A stretch of DNA of 45,549 nt from Actinomycetota bacterium (GCA_018268455.1 JAFDWM010000011.1:1-45549), one strand, 5' to 3'; shown: positions 16,732 through 25,119, numbered from the stretch's first letter. Notes: generated from the letters alone by a model not told the origin. Numbers and translations: made by a program.

Positions 16732-17160
16732 TCAGCTGAGGGCGGGCGGCCAGACTCCGATGAGCACGGCCATCACCACGACCGTCACGAGTTCGTGCGC
16801 GATGTTCAGCACGGTCAGCGAGCTGGGACGTCCCTCGAAGGCGTCGTGCGTGATGAACCGCGCCGCCGTGAATCCCATCCACAGCGTGATCGCGGTGACC
16901 AGTGCCGAGACGAAGAACGAGCCGCCGTAGAAGTGCCAGGCGATGGCCGTGGCCCCGGCGAGCACCCATGCCGTGATGAAGCTCACGATCACGGTCGCGA
17001 TGATGGACAGCACCGGGTTGCCCTTGGGGTTGTCGAGGTCGACGCCGGCCAGCCGCGCCCAGCGGGTGCCGAGCACGCCCCGGGCGTACCAGAGGGATCC
17101 GACGATCATGCTCGACGCGGTCGCCAGCAGCACCGCCCAGTAGTTGATCTCGGGAATCAT
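16732..17160 (-). CDS. DUF1761 family membrane protein
   Basis: A 142-residue integral membrane protein with four hydrophobic segments. The N-terminal segment, INYWAVLLATASSMIVGSLW and then YARGVLGTRW, is the DUF1761 signature. TLWMGFTAARFITHDAFEGR is the conserved third region. The function of this family is unknown. The gene is read toward the DHFR-like gene (convergent) and is separated from the upstream SDR gene by a 240-nt gap containing hairpin element 2. Confidence 0.85.
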   Translation of the reverse strand: MIPEINYWAVLLATASSMIVGSLWYARGVLGTRWARLAGVDLDNPKGNPVLSIIATVIVSFITAWVLAGATAIAWHFYGGSFFVSALVTAITLWMGFTAARFITHDAFEGRPSSLTVLNIAHELVTVVVMAVLIGVWPPALS

Positions 17161-17258
17161 GATGCTCCTCTGCGATCGGGCCGCGAGCGTGGTGCCCGTG
17201 TGAGAGAAAGCGTAGAGGCTCGGATCCGCGTCGACGCGGTGCTCGGCCGTGTCGAGTC

Positions 17259-17379
17259 GTTCTGCAGGGAGTCACGACCGTTCCGCAGGGAGGAAAGGCT
17301 CATCGAGGCCGGATCCGACCCGCTGCGGGCCTCTCAGCGCCGCACGCTCCTGCACAACGGTGTGGTCACCCTGCAGAAC
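17259..17379. repeat. Hairpin element, unit GTTCTGCAGGGAG (element 2)
   Basis: Direct copies lie at 17259-17271 and 17280-17292, and inverted copies at 17347-17358 and 17368-17379. The 33-34-nt arms match at about 27 positions with one gap, around a 54-nt loop. It occupies most of the gap between the DUF1761 gene and the SDR stop at 17401. Nothing else is recognisable in 17161-17400. Confidence 0.7.
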
Positions 17380-17400
17380 AGCACGGTATCCAGACAGGGG

Positions 17401-18957
17401 TCACCACGGACTGGGTTCGTAGTCCTTCAGGAACACGCCGTGGATGTCCTCGCCGGACTCACCCCGCACGATCGGGTCGTACACGCGAGCGGCGCCGTCG
17501 ACGAGGTCGAGCGGGGCGTGGAACCCCTCCTCGGCCAGGCGCACCTTCGTGTAGTGCGGGCGCTCGTCGGTGATCCAGCCGGTGTCGACCGCGGTCATCA
17601 GGATCCCGTCGGTCTCCAGCATCTCCCCCGCGCTCGTGCGGGTGAGCATGTTCAGCGCGGCCTTCGCCATGTTCGTGTGCGGGTGGCCCGGACCCTTGTA
17701 GCGGCGGGAGAACTGGCCCTCCATCGCCGAGACGTTCACGATGTGCTTGCGCCGTGCGGGCGACGCCGCCATCGACGGGCGCAGCCGGCTGATGAGCAGG
17801 AACGGCGCCGTCGTGTTGCACAGCTGCACCTCGAGCATCTCGAGCGGATCCACCTGGTCGACGCTCTGCACCCAGCTGTTCACCCGGTTCACATCGGGAA
17901 CGAGCCCGCCCGCATCGATCGCGGTGCCATCGGCGTGCTTCGCGAGCGAGGAGGATCCGGGCGCCATCGCGAGCCGGGCGAGCTCTTCGGCGGTGAGCGC
18001 CCGACCGCCCTGCTCGGCGATCGTGCCGTTCAGCGAGGCGATCGACAACAGCGGATGCGCGTCGACGGATGCCTGCAGCGCCTCCGGGTGCGGATCCGCG
18101 GTGTGCCCGAACGTCTCCATCTCGGGTAGCGGGCCGTTCGGTAGCGGCTGCAGCTCGGCGTCGACGAGGAGCGAGTACGCGCCGGGCGAGCGGCGCACGG
18201 TCTGCGCGGCGTTGTTGATGAGGATGTCGAGCGGACCTTGCGCTGCGACCGAGTCGGCGAGCGCGATCACCTGCGCGGGGTCGCGCAGATCGATGCCGAC
18301 CACGCGCAGCCGGTGCAGCCAGTCGGCCGAGTCCTCGAGCGCCGCGAACCGGCGCACCGCGTCGCGCGGGAACCGCGTGGTGATCGTGGTGTGCGCGCCG
18401 TCGCGCAGCAGCCGCAGCGCGATGTGCATGCCGATCTTGGCGCGGCCGCCGGTGAGCAGCGCGCGCTTGCCGGTGAGGTCGGTGCGCGCGTTGCGCTTGC
18501 CGTGGCTGAACCGGGCGCAGTCGGGGCAGAGCTGGTGATAGAACGCATCGACCGTCGTGTACGGCTTCTTGCAGATGTAGCAGTTGCGGGGCTTCAGCAG
18601 CTCGCCGGCGGTCGGTGCGTCCATGACGCTGCTCGCGAGATCCAGCCCGCGGGTCTCGTCGTCGATGCGGTCGGGGGCGCCCGTCGCGGTGGCGGCGATC
18701 ACGGCCTTGTCCGCCTCGGCGATCGCATCGCGGATCTCCCGCCGGCGCACGCGCTTCGCGGCCTTGAACATCGCGGACGTGCCCCGGCGCACCGCGATGA
18801 AGTCGGGGTGCTCCTGGTCGAGTTCGTGCAGGGCGGCCAGCACGCGCAGGGTCGTCGCGAGGTCGTCGGGGTCGATGCCCTGTCCTGCGGTGTCGCCGCC
18901 CGCCGTCGCGCTGCGCTCGCTCGGCGTCGACGGGGCGTCGGAAGAGGCGTCGGTCAT
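17401..18957 (-). CDS. Short-chain dehydrogenase fold protein with N-terminal zinc-knuckle domain
   Basis: A 518-residue protein. Residues 1-120 are an uncharacterised helical region. Cys126, Cys129, Cys144 and Cys147 (NCYICKKPY, LCPDCARF) make a probable zinc site. A Rossmann SDR domain follows with TGGRAKIGMHIALRLL (about 169-184), DILINNAAQTVRRSPGAY and VNVSAMEGQF. The catalytic tyrosine of the YxxxK motif is not visible: the segment reads HTNMAKAALNML, with Thr four residues before Lys. The active-site Ser is present. The protein is therefore either a divergent oxidoreductase or a non-catalytic nucleotide-binding protein. ATG 18957 is preferred over GTG 18963 because TAAAAT ends 7 nt before it. 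Confidence 0.85.
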   Translation of the reverse strand: MTDASSDAPSTPSERSATAGGDTAGQGIDPDDLATTLRVLAALHELDQEHPDFIAVRRGTSAMFKAAKRVRRREIRDAIAEADKAVIAATATGAPDRIDDETRGLDLASSVMDAPTAGELLKPRNCYICKKPYTTVDAFYHQLCPDCARFSHGKRNARTDLTGKRALLTGGRAKIGMHIALRLLRDGAHTTITTRFPRDAVRRFAALEDSADWLHRLRVVGIDLRDPAQVIALADSVAAQGPLDILINNAAQTVRRSPGAYSLLVDAELQPLPNGPLPEMETFGHTADPHPEALQASVDAHPLLSIASLNGTIAEQGGRALTAEELARLAMAPGSSSLAKHADGTAIDAGGLVPDVNRVNSWVQSVDQVDPLEMLEVQLCNTTAPFLLISRLRPSMAASPARRKHIVNVSAMEGQFSRRYKGPGHPHTNMAKAALNMLTRTSAGEMLETDGILMTAVDTGWITDERPHYTKVRLAEEGFHAPLDLVDGAARVYDPIVRGESGEDIHGVFLKDYEPSPW

Positions 18958-18964
18958 TGTCACG

Positions 18965-18970
18965 ATTTTA
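18965..18970 (-). promoter_or_regulatory. -10 box of the SDR gene, leaderless
   Basis: TAAAAT on the minus strand ends 7 nt before ATG 18957 and directly abuts the alternative GTG 18963. This supports the ATG as start. Confidence 0.5.
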
Positions 18971-19050
18971 CGCGAGCCGGCTGGGTGGGCGCCCGGACGG
19001 CCGTGCGGCCGGGCGTCGGTGCGTCCCCGTCCGGGCGTCCGCGCCTCTGG

Positions 19051-19131
19051 GGGCTCGCCGGTGCACCGGTTACTGCCGAGCGCACCGCTTGTTCACGCGA
19101 AGATCAGGTGCACTCGACAGGACCCGGTGCA
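19051..19131. repeat. Hairpin element, unit around TGCACCGG (element 3a)
   Basis: Arms 19062-19094 and 19099-19131 (33 nt each) pair at about 25 positions around an ACGC loop. Each arm holds two GCACC-type units. From 19051 it is about 95% identical over 78 bp to element 3b, 193 bp downstream. A further degenerate unit follows to about 19150. It lies in the 511-nt region between the divergent SDR and dehydrogenase genes. The rest of that region holds GC-rich GAGGACGCC tandem repeats (about 19180-19220) and no credible gene. Confidence 0.7.
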
Positions 19132-19243
19132 GCCGACAAGATTCTGTGCAGCCCGGCGGATCCGCATCACGCCGCACGCCCCCGAGGACGCCGCTGCGGA
19201 CGCCGCCGAGGACGCCCCGCCGCGGTGAGCGCCCAGATACCCC

Positions 19244-19324
19244 GGGCTCGCCGGTGCACCGGTTGCTGCCGAGCGCACCGCTTATTCACGCGAAGATCCG
19301 GTGCACTCGACAGGATCCGGTAGT
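19244..19324. repeat. Hairpin element, second copy (element 3b)
   Basis: This is the near-identical copy of 19051-19131. Arms are 19255-19287 and 19292-19324 around the same ACGC loop. Sequence diverges after GGATCCGG, where copy 3a has GGACCCGG. The pair forms a 193-bp-spaced direct repeat. Confidence 0.7.
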
Positions 19325-19456
19325 CGGGCGGATCCGCTTCGCGTCGCACGTGAGAACGGCACCCCGGCACCCCACGCCCACGCCCCACACCCACCACCCG
19401 CCCCCGCCCGGTCCACCCCCTGCCGAGTGGACCGGGCGCCGTCGCGCCACCGGGCA

Positions 19457-19462
19457 TACGCT
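19457..19462 (+). promoter_or_regulatory. -10 box of the hydroxyacid dehydrogenase gene, leaderless
   Basis: TACGCT ends 6 nt before GTG 19469, with no Shine-Dalgarno sequence between. Confidence 0.55.
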
Positions 19463-19468
19463 CGGAGC

Positions 19469-20398
19469 GTGAGCCTTCTCGTCACCGTCCCCACCGCCGA
19501 ACTCGCCGCCGACATCATCGCCGCCGGGCCGCTGCCCGACGGCGTGCACGTGCAGGTGTGGGACATGGCGACCCCGCCCCCTGCCGAGCGCATCGACATC
19601 GTCGTGCCGTCGTACCTCGGTCGGCAGCGCTTCTCCTCCCTGGACGGCATTGATGTGGGCCTCGTGCAAGGGCAGATGATCGGCTACGAGGCGGTGATCG
19701 GCAGCATTCCCGCGGGCGTCCCGTTCGCAAACGCCGCGAGCGTGCACGAGACCGCCACCGCCGAGCTCGCCGTGGGGCTCGTGATCGCGGCGCAGCGCCA
19801 GCTGCCGCGCTTCGTACGTGCGCAGGACGCGGGGGTCTGGGACCGCGGCTTCACCTCGAGCCTCGCCGACCGCCGCGTGCTGCTCGTCGGCCTCGGCGGC
19901 GTCGGCCGGGGCATCGCGCGGCGCCTCGGCGGGTTCGAGGCGTCGATCACGGCGGTCGCGCAGAGCGCGCGCACCGAGCACCTGGACGGCGTCGGCGATA
20001 TCGCGGTGCACCCGCTGTCGGCGCTGCCCGCGCTGCTCCCCGAGGCGGAGATCGTGATCCTCTCCCTGCCCGGCGGACCCGGCACGCAGCAGCTCTTCGA
20101 CGCCGCGATGCTCGCCCGCATGCCCGACGACGCCCTGCTGGTGAACGTCGGGCGCGGCACGGTCATCGACACCGACGCGCTGGTGGCGGAGGGCGGGCGG
20201 ATCCGCGCCGCCCTGGACGTCATGGATCCGGAGCCACTGCCCGAGGGGCACCCGCTCTGGACCACGCCCGGTGTGCTGTTCACGCCGCACGTCGGCGGAG
20301 CCTCGAGCGCCATGCGGCCGCGCGTCGCCGCACTCGTGCGCCGCCAGATCGCGCACCTGCTCGCCGGCGAGGAGCCGGAGAACCTCATCCCGCACTGA
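19469..20398 (+). CDS. D-isomer-specific 2-hydroxyacid dehydrogenase family protein
   Basis: A 309-residue NAD(P)-dependent dehydrogenase. The nucleotide site GLGGVGRGIARRL lies in the middle, followed by LVNVGRGTVIDTDAL, LDVMDPEPLPEGHPLW and TPHVGGAS. The catalytic Arg, Glu and His positions of the family are all present. HETATAELAVGLVIAAQRQ forms the hinge helix. Such enzymes reduce 2-keto acids such as glyoxylate, hydroxypyruvate or phenylpyruvate; substrate is not evident here. The start is set by the -10 box 6 nt upstream of GTG 19469, since the open frame itself runs through repeat DNA further upstream. Confidence 0.92.
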   Translation: MSLLVTVPTAELAADIIAAGPLPDGVHVQVWDMATPPPAERIDIVVPSYLGRQRFSSLDGIDVGLVQGQMIGYEAVIGSIPAGVPFANAASVHETATAELAVGLVIAAQRQLPRFVRAQDAGVWDRGFTSSLADRRVLLVGLGGVGRGIARRLGGFEASITAVAQSARTEHLDGVGDIAVHPLSALPALLPEAEIVILSLPGGPGTQQLFDAAMLARMPDDALLVNVGRGTVIDTDALVAEGGRIRAALDVMDPEPLPEGHPLWTTPGVLFTPHVGGASSAMRPRVAALVRRQIAHLLAGEEPENLIPH

Positions 20399-20458
20399 GC
20401 CGGACTCGGTGGTCGAACCGATTCGATCCGCGCGTTTCCGCGAATCACGGCGGCCGGG

Positions 20459-20464
20459 TACCCT
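20459..20464 (+). promoter_or_regulatory. -10 box of the GH13 gene, leaderless
   Basis: TACCCT ends 6 nt before ATG 20471. Confidence 0.55.
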
Positions 20465-20470
20465 GTTCGC

Positions 20471-22132
20471 ATGGCCGAGATCGAGCAGCAGTCCGCACCC
20501 GGATCCGAGTGGTGGCGCACCGCCGTCATCTACCAGATCTACCCGCGCTCCTTCGCCGACGCGAACGGCGACGGCGTCGGCGACCTGCCAGGGATCACGT
20601 CGCGACTCGATGCACTGGGCGAGCTCGGCGTCGACGCGATCTGGCTGAGCCCGTTCATGCCGAGCCCGCAGAAGGACGCGGGCTACGACGTGTCCGACTA
20701 CCGCGGCGTGGATCCGCTGTTCGGCACGCTCGACGACTTCGACGCGATGCTCGCCGCCGCGCACGAGCGCGGGATCCGGGTGATCGTCGACCTCGTGCCC
20801 AACCACTCGTCCGACCAGCACCGCTGGTTCCAGGAGGCGCTGAAGGCCGCACCGGGCAGCCCCGAGCGCGCGCGCTACATCTTCCGTGACGGCGCCGGCG
20901 AGAACGGCGAGCTGCCGCCGAACAACTGGCAGAGCGTGTTCGGCGGCGGCATGTGGACGCGCGTGACCGAGCCCGACGGCACGCCGGGCCAGTGGTACCT
21001 GCACATCTTCGACATCAGCCAGCCCGACTTCGACTGGACGAATGAGGATGTGCGGGAGGAGTTCCGCGGTGTGCTGCGGTTCTGGCTCGACCGCGGAGTC
21101 GACGGCTTCCGCGTGGATGTCGCGCACGGCCTGATCAAGAAGGACGGCCTGCCCGACTACACCCCCGCACCCGAGGGCGGCTCGATGGGCGGCGAGGAGG
21201 ACGACGTGCCGTACTGGGGGCAGCCCGGTGTGCACGACATCTACCGCGACTGGCACAACGTGCTCGCCGAGTACGACGGCGAGCGCGCGCTCTGCGCCGA
21301 GGCGTGGCTGCCGACGCTCGAGAAGACCGCGCTCTGGGTGCGCCCCGACGAGATGCACCAGGCGTTCAACTTCAACTACCTGATGACGGCGTGGGATCCG
21401 GCCGCGTTGCGCGACGTGATCCGCGGATCCCTCGACGCGTTCGGGTCCGTCGGCGCCCCGAGCACCTGGGTGCTCTCCAACCACGACGTCGTGCGGCACG
21501 CGTCGCGCCTCGCCGTGACCTGGGACAACCCGCAGGGCGACGGCATCGGCCCGCGCGACGAGCCCAAGCCCGACCGCACGCTGGGACTTGCCCGCGCCCG
21601 CGCCGCCACCACGGTGATGCTCTCGCTGCCCGGATCCGCCTACCTGTATCAGGGCGAGGAGCTGGGGCTGCCCGAGGCGATGGAGATCCCGGACGCGTTC
21701 CGGCAGGATCCGAGCTGGTTCCGCACGAACGGCGAGCGCTACGGCCGCGACGGCTGCCGGGTGCCGCTGCCGTGGAGCGGCACCGCGCCGTCCTACGGCT
21801 TCAACGACACCGGAGCCTCGTGGCTGCCGCAGCCGCCGGAGTGGGCGGAGTATGCGCGTGCCGCCGAGGAGGAAGCGGACGACTCCACCCTCGAGCTGTA
21901 CAAGACGCTGCTGCGGCTGCGCACGGAGCGCGGACTCGGATCCGGCTCGCTCGTGTGGGAGGACCGCGGATCCGACGTCGTCGCGTTCCGGCGCGGCGAC
22001 CTGCACGTGGCCGCCAACCTCGGCGGCGAGCCGCTCGAGCTCCCCGCCGGCGCGACCGTCGTCGTGCACAGCGCCCCCGGCGTCGGCACGGCGCTCCCCC
22101 CGGATTCCGCCGCCTGGTTCACCCTGAGCTGA
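20471..22132 (+). CDS. GH13 alpha-glucosidase (oligo-1,6-glucosidase/AglA type)
   Basis: A 553-residue cytosolic glycoside hydrolase of family 13. The opening segment WWRTAVIYQIYPRSFADANG is typical of alpha-glucosidases. The conserved regions are DLVPNHSS, GFRVDVAH with nucleophile Asp216, AEAW with acid/base Glu277, and SNHD with Asp339. The end carries the small beta domain (LTLYKTLL-type region, then VAFRRGDLHVAANLGG). There is no signal peptide, so it acts on imported maltose or isomalto-oligosaccharides. The gene has its own leaderless promoter and no maltose transporter next to it. Trehalulose or sucrose activity cannot be ruled out. Confidence 0.93.
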   Translation: MAEIEQQSAPGSEWWRTAVIYQIYPRSFADANGDGVGDLPGITSRLDALGELGVDAIWLSPFMPSPQKDAGYDVSDYRGVDPLFGTLDDFDAMLAAAHERGIRVIVDLVPNHSSDQHRWFQEALKAAPGSPERARYIFRDGAGENGELPPNNWQSVFGGGMWTRVTEPDGTPGQWYLHIFDISQPDFDWTNEDVREEFRGVLRFWLDRGVDGFRVDVAHGLIKKDGLPDYTPAPEGGSMGGEEDDVPYWGQPGVHDIYRDWHNVLAEYDGERALCAEAWLPTLEKTALWVRPDEMHQAFNFNYLMTAWDPAALRDVIRGSLDAFGSVGAPSTWVLSNHDVVRHASRLAVTWDNPQGDGIGPRDEPKPDRTLGLARARAATTVMLSLPGSAYLYQGEELGLPEAMEIPDAFRQDPSWFRTNGERYGRDGCRVPLPWSGTAPSYGFNDTGASWLPQPPEWAEYARAAEEEADDSTLELYKTLLRLRTERGLGSGSLVWEDRGSDVVAFRRGDLHVAANLGGEPLELPAGATVVVHSAPGVGTALPPDSAAWFTLS

Positions 22133-22174
22133 CCCCGGGCCGGTGGTGGCGGTCCCGACCCGTACCCGCCACCC

Positions 22175-22242
22175 CGGATCCGCCGGGCCGGCCCCGCCGC
22201 CCCGGACCCGCCGGCCCGGCCCGACCCGGACCCGCCGGCCCG
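22175..22242. repeat. CCGG-rich short tandem repeats
   Basis: Imperfect repeats of GGACCCGCCGGCCCG, exact at 22204-22218 and 22228-22242 (24-nt period), follow the amylase stop and precede hairpin element 4a. A similar C-rich tandem block precedes element 6 at 45078-45121. No gene is visible here. Confidence 0.6.
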
Positions 22243-22262
22243 ACCCGGCTCAACCGCGGCTT

Positions 22263-22343
22263 CTGACCGCGAGACTCCAACGGGGCCTCGAGACTGCGCG
22301 AGAATGACGCAGTCTCGAGACCCAGATGCAGTCTCGCGGTCAG
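22263..22343. repeat. Hairpin element, unit CGAGACTGC (element 4a)
   Basis: Two 36-nt arms (22263-22298 and 22308-22343) pair at 32 of 36 positions around a 9-nt loop. The outer 14 bp and inner 12 bp are perfect. The unit CGAGACT occurs twice direct and twice inverted. It lies between convergent stops (22132 and 22354) and could end transcripts from both sides, although no T-run follows. A sibling with the same unit is at 41260-41332. Confidence 0.8.
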
Positions 22344-22353
22344 TTCCCGGGAA

Positions 22354-23595
22354 TCAGACTCGTTCGACCGCGCCCAGGGGAGGCTCGCCTGCTTCGACGG
22401 GGGCCCGGGGTGTGCGGCGGTGCACCGCGGCCGTGGCGAGCTGCACGACGAGCGTCACCGCGAGCACGACGCCGGAGACCAGCAGCAGCTGATCCGGCAC
22501 GGCGCCCATGGCGAGCGCGAGCCCGCCCAGGGCACTGCCGAGCCCGCTGCCGAGCATCATCGCGCTGTTGTTGAGGGCGAGCACGAGCGCCGCGACCGCG
22601 GGGGCCACCATCATGGCCAGCCGCGTCTGCGCGGCCACGCCCGATCCGCCGTTGAAGAACGCGCTGACCAGGAACCACGCCATGCCGGCCACCGCGCCGG
22701 CGATGCCGGGCAGCATGAGCCCCGCCCAGCCGAGCACGGCGGCGGTGAGCACGGTGGCCACGATCACGGTGAGTACGGTGACGGGGCCGCGGCGGTCGGT
22801 CACGCGACCGGAGACGAAGTTGCCGACGAGACTGACGATGCCGTAGCCGAACAGCGCCCCGATCATCGGGTAGCCCACGCCGATGCGCGGCTCGAGGATC
22901 AGCGTGGCGTAGGTGAAGCACAGGTAGCTCGCGCACATGAGGCCCATCGGCACGAGCAGCACGGACAGGATCGCCGGCTGGGTGAGCGGACTGAGCGCCT
23001 GACGCAGCGACAGCGGAGGCAGGTGCAGCCGGGGCACCTTGAACAGGATCCCGACGAGCGCCGCGGCGCCGACGCCCACCACGAGATACAGCGGGATCCG
23101 CCAGTCGGCCTGCCCGATCACGAGCCCGACCGGCACGCCGAGCGCGGTCGCGAACAGGAAGCCTCCCATGACCAGCGCGAGCGCGCGCCCACGGTACTGC
23201 TCGGGCGTGCGCGCGATGACGTACGAGCCGATCACCGCGTTCAGCAGCGCTCCGCCGACTGCCGAGATCACGCGCCCGGTCATCGCCCAGAAGTACGTCG
23301 GAGCCAGGGCGACCAGCAGATTGCCGAGCACGAACACGCCGAGCGACAGCACGATCGTGGACTTGCGCTCCCAGCGTCCGGTGAGCGCGCCCAGGAGCGG
23401 TCCCGCCACGGCGCCGGTCACCGCGAACACGCTCATCAGCTGGCCGGCGGCCGCGGCGTCGACGCGCAGATCCGTCGCGATCTGCGGCAGCAGCCCGGCC
23501 AGCACGTAGCCGTCGATGCCCATCGAGAAGGTCGCGACGGCGAGCCAGATCAGCGCTCCGGGGCGGAATCCCGCATCGACATCATTCGTTCGCAC
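22354..23595 (-). CDS. MFS transporter, DHA1-like (AraJ/Cmr type)
   Basis: A 413-residue transporter with 12 hydrophobic segments. Helix 1 contains ATFSMGIDGYVLAGLLPQIA, then QLMSVFAVTGAVAGPLLGAL and the A-loop GRWERKSTIV. Motif C-like glycine pattern GGFLFATALGVPVGLVIG follows. This is the drug/sugar efflux group. It begins with GTG 23595. No ribosome-binding site is clear, so the start is somewhat uncertain. The gene ends against the arm of hairpin element 4a. Substrate unknown. Confidence 0.88.
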   Translation of the reverse strand: MRTNDVDAGFRPGALIWLAVATFSMGIDGYVLAGLLPQIATDLRVDAAAAGQLMSVFAVTGAVAGPLLGALTGRWERKSTIVLSLGVFVLGNLLVALAPTYFWAMTGRVISAVGGALLNAVIGSYVIARTPEQYRGRALALVMGGFLFATALGVPVGLVIGQADWRIPLYLVVGVGAAALVGILFKVPRLHLPPLSLRQALSPLTQPAILSVLLVPMGLMCASYLCFTYATLILEPRIGVGYPMIGALFGYGIVSLVGNFVSGRVTDRRGPVTVLTVIVATVLTAAVLGWAGLMLPGIAGAVAGMAWFLVSAFFNGGSGVAAQTRLAMMVAPAVAALVLALNNSAMMLGSGLGSALGGLALAMGAVPDQLLLVSGVVLAVTLVVQLATAAVHRRTPRAPVEAGEPPLGAVERV

Positions 23596-23660
23596 CAGAC
23601 GATCAAATCAGAGCCCGACGACCCCTCGCGCCGATTCGGCAGGATTCCGGACGAATCATC

Positions 23661-23699
23661 GGATCCGTCCCGTCTCCCCGTCGCCTTCGGCACGCTCCG
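23661..23699. repeat. Flanking direct repeat, left copy
   Basis: A stretch of about 39 bp beginning GGATCCGTCCC and containing CGTCTCCCCGTCGCCTTCGG. It is repeated with few changes at 23841-23879, exactly 180 bp further on. The two copies flank hairpin element 5a in the 307-nt gap between the MFS and M20 genes. Confidence 0.7.
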
Positions 23700-23723
23700 T
23701 CGCCTCGTTCCGCGCCTTCCACT

Positions 23724-23786
23724 CGCTCCCGTCGCAACGGATGCCGTTCCCACCGCGCGAGAACCGCATCTTTTGCGACGGGAGCG
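23724..23786. repeat. Hairpin element, unit CGCTCCCGTCGCAA (element 5a)
   Basis: Arms 23724-23748 and 23762-23786 (25 nt) match at 22 positions around a 13-nt loop; the outer 14 bp are perfect. Further degenerate units (CGTTCCC at 23745, CAACGGGAAT at about 23808) restore the direct-direct-inverted-inverted plan. A relative lies in kdpD at 35770-35832. Confidence 0.75.
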
Positions 23787-23840
23787 TATGGACGCAGCGG
23801 CGATCGCAACGGGAATGGAGAGACGGGAATCAAGGCCGAC

Positions 23841-23879
23841 GGATCCGCCTCGTCTCCCCGTCGCCTTCGGCCCGCTCCC
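23841..23879. repeat. Flanking direct repeat, right copy
   Basis: This is the second copy of 23661-23699, 180 bp downstream. It ends just before the -10 box of the M20 amidohydrolase gene. Confidence 0.7.
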
Positions 23880-23889
23880 GGCCACCGCG

Positions 23890-23895
23890 TAGGCT
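23890..23895 (+). promoter_or_regulatory. -10 box of the M20 gene, leaderless
   Basis: TAGGCT ends 7 nt before ATG 23903. Confidence 0.5.
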
Positions 23896-23902
23896 CGGCC
23901 CC

Positions 23903-25117
23903 ATGACGATCGACCTGGAAGCGCTCTTCATCGACCTGCATCGCAACCCCGAGCTGTCGTTCCAGGAGGTGCGCACCGCCGCGATCGCCGCCGGGCACCT
24001 GCGCGACCTGGGACTCGAGGTCACCGAGGGCGTCGGCAGGACCGGCGTCGTCGGCGTGCTGCGCAACGGCGAGGGGCCGGTCGTCTGGGCCCGCGCCGAC
24101 ATGGACGCGCTGCCGGTGGTCGAGGAGTCCGGCCTGCCGTATGCGAGCACCGCGAAGGGTATCGACCCCGAGGGGCACGAGGTGGGCGTCATGCACGCGT
24201 GCGGGCACGACATGCACGTGACCGCGATGATCGGCGCGGCCGAGGAGCTCGTGCGCACCCGCGACGAGTGGTCGGGCACCCTGGTCGTCATCATCCAGCC
24301 TGCCGAGGAGTTCGGCGCCGGTGCGCGCGCCATGCTCGACGACGGCATGCTCGACCGCTTCCCACGCCCCGACGTGGTACTCGGCCAGCACGTCACCCCC
24401 CTTCCCGCCGGCGTGATCGGCCTGCGCCCCGGCCCGCAGATGTCGGCGTCCGACGGCTTGCACGTCGTGCTGCACGGCCGCGGCGGGCACGGCTCGCGCC
24501 CGCACGCCACGATCGACCCCGTGGTCATGGCCGCGGCGACCGTGATGCGCCTGCAGACGGTGGTCTCGCGCGAGGTGGATCCGCACGACCTCGCCGTGGT
24601 CACCGTCGGCGCCATCCACGCCGGCACGAAGAACAACATCATCCCCGCCGAGGCCACTCTCGATCTCAGCCTGCGCTACCCCGACGAGACGCTGCGCGAG
24701 AAGATGCTGGCCAGCGTGGAGCGGGTGATCAAGGCGGAGTCCCTGGCGTCGGGGGCGCCTCAGGATCCGACGATCGAGACGCTGCACACGCTGCCGGCGA
24801 CGATCAACGACGTCCCGGCGACGAAACGCGCATCCGCGGCGTTCCGGGCCGCCTTCGGCGAGCAGAGTGTGATCGACCCCGGCCTGTTCACCGGCAGCGA
24901 GGACGTCTCCTGGTTCGCACGCGACGCCGGCGTGCCCCTGGTGTTCTGGTTCTGGGGCGGGGTCGACCCTGCACGCTTCGCCGCAGCGGTCGCCGCCGGC
25001 ACCGTCGACAGCGAGATCGCCACGAACCACTCCCCGTTCTTCGCCATCGAGATCCACCCCACGATCGAGGTCGGCGTCCGCGCGCTCACGGTCGCCGCGC
25101 GGGAGTTCCTGAGCTGA
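23903..25117 (+). CDS. M20D family amidohydrolase (N-acyl amino acid / hippurate hydrolase type)
   Basis: A 404-residue peptidase-family M20 amidohydrolase. DLHRNPELSFQEVRTA opens the protein. Metal ligands are expected in MHACGHDMHV, in the QPAEEFGAGARAML segment and in LGQHVTPLPAG. The dimerisation lid domain contains GRGGHGSRPHATIDPV and AGTKNNIIPAEA. GSEDVSWFA and TNHSPFFAIE complete the C-terminal catalytic part. The family cleaves N-acyl amino acids, IAA conjugates or hippurate; this member's substrate is unknown. Cytosolic, no signal peptide, own leaderless promoter. Confidence 0.93.
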   Translation: MTIDLEALFIDLHRNPELSFQEVRTAAIAAGHLRDLGLEVTEGVGRTGVVGVLRNGEGPVVWARADMDALPVVEESGLPYASTAKGIDPEGHEVGVMHACGHDMHVTAMIGAAEELVRTRDEWSGTLVVIIQPAEEFGAGARAMLDDGMLDRFPRPDVVLGQHVTPLPAGVIGLRPGPQMSASDGLHVVLHGRGGHGSRPHATIDPVVMAAATVMRLQTVVSREVDPHDLAVVTVGAIHAGTKNNIIPAEATLDLSLRYPDETLREKMLASVERVIKAESLASGAPQDPTIETLHTLPATINDVPATKRASAAFRAAFGEQSVIDPGLFTGSEDVSWFARDAGVPLVFWFWGGVDPARFAAAVAAGTVDSEIATNHSPFFAIEIHPTIEVGVRALTVAAREFLS

Positions 25118-25119
25118 GA

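Noticed and set aside
19051-19324. CRISPR-like direct repeats
   Set aside because: There are only two copies of about 78 bp, each an inverted repeat in itself, with no regular spacers and no cas genes nearby.
19150-19460. A coding N-terminal extension of the hydroxyacid dehydrogenase
   Set aside because: The open frame passes through the repeat copy and low-complexity DNA. Family homology and the -10 box place the start at 19469.
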